Origin: Chromatiales bacterium
Lineage (GTDB): Bacteria > Pseudomonadota > Gammaproteobacteria > CAMYNG01
Direction of reading: 5' to 3'
Assembly: GCA_026990045.1 (NCBI GenBank)
Contig: JALSIK010000429.1
Coordinates: 1-7,417, forward strand
DNA length: 7,417 nucleotides
The translations under genes and the position numbers were made by a program. Shown piece by piece: positions 6,239 through 7,417 of the stretch; within the stretch, counting starts at the first letter, position 1; every line of letters begins with the position of its first letter. Under the pieces are notes generated by a model. The model was not told the origin of the DNA. It made no database searches and worked only from the letters and a program-made list of their open reading frames with translations.

Positions 6239-6266
6239 CCCAGCGGCCAGCCCCCAGCACCCAGCC
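6239..6266. repeat. Short seven-base tandem array (CCCAGCN type)
   Basis: Four consecutive blocks read CCCAGCG, GCCAGCC, CCCAGCA and CCCAGCC, all within one or two changes of CCCAGCC. The preceding block CCCGGTT (6232-6238) may be a decayed copy. The array ends only a few bases after the nrdJb stop codon. It differs in sequence from the array at 5276-5338 but shares the seven-base period. Confidence 0.65.
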
Positions 6267-6272
6267 CCTTCA

Positions 6273-6992
6273 TCACCCGCACTTGGACTCGCCGCAGTTG
6301 AGACAGGTCATGCAGCCGTCCATCTTGACCACCGCCTTGGTCTGGCACTTGGCACAGAGCTGGGCGCCGGGCGGGAACGGCGAGTCCCCGTTCTCATCGG
6401 TGCCGCTCTCCTGCCGGGCCCGGGCGGCCTTCTCGTACTGGGCCCGCTTTTCCTCCACCAGCTTCTGCTGGTGCTCGTCCAGGCCCTCGTCCTTGAGCAG
6501 GCCGATCATGCGCAGGTGGCACTCGATGGCATCACCGATCTCGGCGATGAGGGAAGGCATGTACTTGCCGCCCTTCTTGAAGTAACCCCCGCGGGGGTCG
6601 AACACGGACCGCAGCTCCTCCACCAGAAAGGTCACGTCGCCGCCCTTGCGGAACACCGCGGAGATGATGCGGGTCAGGGCCACGATCCACTGGAAGTGGT
6701 CCATGTTCTTGGAGTTGATGAAGATCTCGAACGGCCGCCGCAGCTCGTGCTCGGTGCCCTGGTTGAGCACGATGTCGTTGATGGTGACGTACAGCGCGTG
6801 CTCGGACAGCGGCGTCTTGATCTTGTAGGTGGAGCCGAGCAGCATCTCGGGCCGCTCGACCCGCTCGTGCATCTGGATGATGTCGGCTACCGGCGCTTCA
6901 GCTTCCGCCGACGCAGCCTCATTCGTTGCCTCGGGCTCATCGTCCTTTGCAACTTCGTAACCGACGATCTTGGATTCGATCTTGATGGCCAT
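6273..6992 (-). CDS. nrdJb: Class II ribonucleotide reductase, NrdJb subunit
   Basis: The 239-residue protein matches the separate C-terminal subunit of the split adenosylcobalamin-dependent ribonucleotide reductase, known from Pseudomonas, where NrdJa carries the catalytic barrel and NrdJb is needed for full activity. RPEMLLGSTYKIKTP (47-61) and ALYVTINDI (66-74) begin the TSCPD-type domain. RRPFEIFINSKN (85-96), WIVALTRIISAVFRKGGD (102-119) and GGYFKKGGKYMPSLIAEIGDAIE (135-157, read in parts) continue it. A charged linker (170-205) leads to a cysteine tail with CAKC (213-216), CMTCLNC (227-233) and SKCG (236-239), the expected redox or zinc-binding end. Residues 14-36 are an acidic, Ala/Glu-rich low-complexity stretch. 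The ATG at 6992 has GGAG 7 bases upstream. It lies 221 bases after the nrdJa stop, an unusually wide gap for subunits of one enzyme. Confidence 0.92.
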   Translation of the reverse strand: MAIKIESKIVGYEVAKDDEPEATNEAASAEAEAPVADIIQMHERVERPEMLLGSTYKIKTPLSEHALYVTINDIVLNQGTEHELRRPFEIFINSKNMDHFQWIVALTRIISAVFRKGGDVTFLVEELRSVFDPRGGYFKKGGKYMPSLIAEIGDAIECHLRMIGLLKDEGLDEHQQKLVEEKRAQYEKAARARQESGTDENGDSPFPPGAQLCAKCQTKAVVKMDGCMTCLNCGESKCG

Positions 6993-7213
6993 GGGTCGTC
7001 TCCTGTGAATGCCTGCACTCTCTCTCCGAATGCAAACGTCATGTGGCGGGCGGCCCGGGCCATGGCCTCAGGCGCCCCCCTGCGCGGTGAAGAAGGTGAG
7101 GGCCCAATCCATGGGGAAACGCCGGGAAGTTGCTGTGCTTGTTGGGCTCCCGGCGTATCCCGCATCCCCATGGTGGACGCCCTCCGGTTGAGCAACCGTC
7201 TGCATGATCGGCA
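6993..7213. other. nrdJa-nrdJb spacer
   Basis: These 221 bases contain no convincing gene. A minus-strand frame (7195-6887) runs through but overlaps nrdJb in another frame and has no recognisable content. The spacer holds the hairpin at 7109-7173, a ten-base palindrome GGCCCGGGCC (7052-7061) and the nrdJb ribosome site. I saw no NrdR box and no cobalamin-riboswitch core, though a covariance search would be needed to exclude the latter firmly. Confidence 0.6.
7109..7173 (-). repeat. Two-part hairpin between nrdJa and nrdJb
   Basis: CCATGGGGA (7109-7117) pairs with TCCCCATGG (7165-7173). Inside it CGCCGGGA (7120-7127) pairs with TCCCGGCG (7148-7155). Both stems are perfect (9 and 8 bp), separated by an asymmetric internal loop of 2 and 9 bases and closed by a 20-base loop. 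In the nrd transcript this would be a stable structure about 40 bases after the NrdJa stop. No U-run follows, so it is not a standard intrinsic terminator. It could protect or differentially process the nrdJa message, or be a small inserted repeat. Confidence 0.7.
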
Positions 7214-7417
7214 TCAGAACTTGCCGTAGTAACCTTCCTTCAGGGCATCGAACAGGTTGGCCGCGGTGTGCACCTCGCCGTCGTACTCGATCTCGTCGTT
7301 GCCCTTGGCCTCCACCACCGAGCCGTCTTCGAGAATGAAGCGGTAGGTGGTCTTCTCGAGATCCTGCTCCTTGACCAGCACGCCCTGGAAGGCCTCGGGG
7401 TTGAAGCGGAAGGTGGT
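7214..7417 (-). CDS. nrdJa: Class II ribonucleotide reductase, NrdJa catalytic subunit, C-terminal end (truncated by window edge)
   Basis: Sixty-seven codons and a TGA stop (7216-7214) are visible; the gene continues off the right edge. The fragment reads TTYRFILEDGSVVEAKG in its middle and ends DGEVHTAANLFDALKEGYYGKF (in two overlapping pieces), which is the typical C-terminus of the large NrdJa subunit of split B12-dependent ribonucleotide reductases. None of the active-site cysteines or the cobalamin and allosteric sites lie in this part, so the assignment rests on the tail sequence and on the following nrdJb. The enzyme reduces ribonucleotides to deoxyribonucleotides using adenosylcobalamin, independent of oxygen. 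Confidence 0.88.
   Translation of the reverse strand, partial: TTFRFNPEAFQGVLVKEQDLEKTTYRFILEDGSVVEAKGNDEIEYDGEVHTAANLFDALKEGYYGKF

Noticed and set aside
6183..6266. Intrinsic terminator after nrdJb formed by the palindrome
   Set aside because: The stem is strong but no T-run follows in the nrdJb direction, and the palindrome fits a REP-like element better.
5276..6266. CRISPR array
   Set aside because: The repeats are seven bases long, contiguous and degenerate, with no spacers of regular length and no cas genes nearby.
6887..7195. Minus-strand open frame of 102 codons in the nrdJa-nrdJb spacer
   Set aside because: It overlaps the start of nrdJb in another frame, lacks a convincing ribosome site and shows no domain; the sequence is better explained as a structured spacer.
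6993..7213. Cobalamin riboswitch controlling nrdJb
   Set aside because: The position would be tempting for a B12 enzyme, but I could not find the conserved core of the element, and the visible stems do not match its layout. A covariance search could still overturn this.

Overview
The window is GC-rich and densely coded. It looks like a gammaproteobacterial chromosome, probably a Chromatiales, Ectothiorhodospiraceae or Pseudomonas-like lineage. The main argument is the class II ribonucleotide reductase split into NrdJa and NrdJb, an arrangement known from Pseudomonas. The ExeA-type ATPase and the REP-like palindrome fit this placement. The taxonomic call is an inference, because no rRNA or other phylogenetic marker is present. 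There is no phage, insertion sequence, CRISPR array or tRNA in the window.

Layout, left to right. Positions 1-4148 hold a five-gene minus-strand block read from right to left: an ExeA-type AAA ATPase fused to an FHA domain (4148-2904), a membrane-anchored coiled-coil protein of unknown function (2880-2179), a BtuF-like cobalamin-binding protein without a signal peptide (2182-1340), a DUF815-type AAA+ ATPase (1333-545) and the N-terminal part of an endonuclease/exonuclease/phosphatase family protein that runs off the left edge (519-1). Gaps are 23, -4, 6 and 25 bases, so this is very likely one operon. A 161-base divergent spacer separates it from a plus-strand gene for an exported, beta-rich protein of unknown function (4310-5290).

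From 5353 to the right edge everything is again on the minus strand: a small CWC-like cysteine-rich protein (5598-5353), a short HExxH zincin-like protein (6165-5629), nrdJb (6992-6273) and the last 67 codons of nrdJa (7417-7214). The spacers carry small repeats: a seven-base degenerate array at 5276-5338 that also encodes the last residues of the exported protein, a second unrelated seven-base array at 6239-6266, an 11-bp REP-like palindrome at 6183-6207, and a two-part hairpin at 7109-7173 inside the 221-base nrdJa-nrdJb spacer.

How the genes may work together. NrdJa and NrdJb form the adenosylcobalamin-dependent ribonucleotide reductase. The nearby BtuF-like protein gives a loose B12 connection, although it sits in a different transcription unit. 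The most intriguing part is the ATPase-FHA protein followed by a single-pass membrane coiled-coil protein whose bulk is predicted to face the cytoplasm. This could be a phosphothreonine-responsive, membrane-tethered ATPase module, with the divergently encoded exported protein as a possible envelope-side partner. That reading is inferred from domain content and gene order only.
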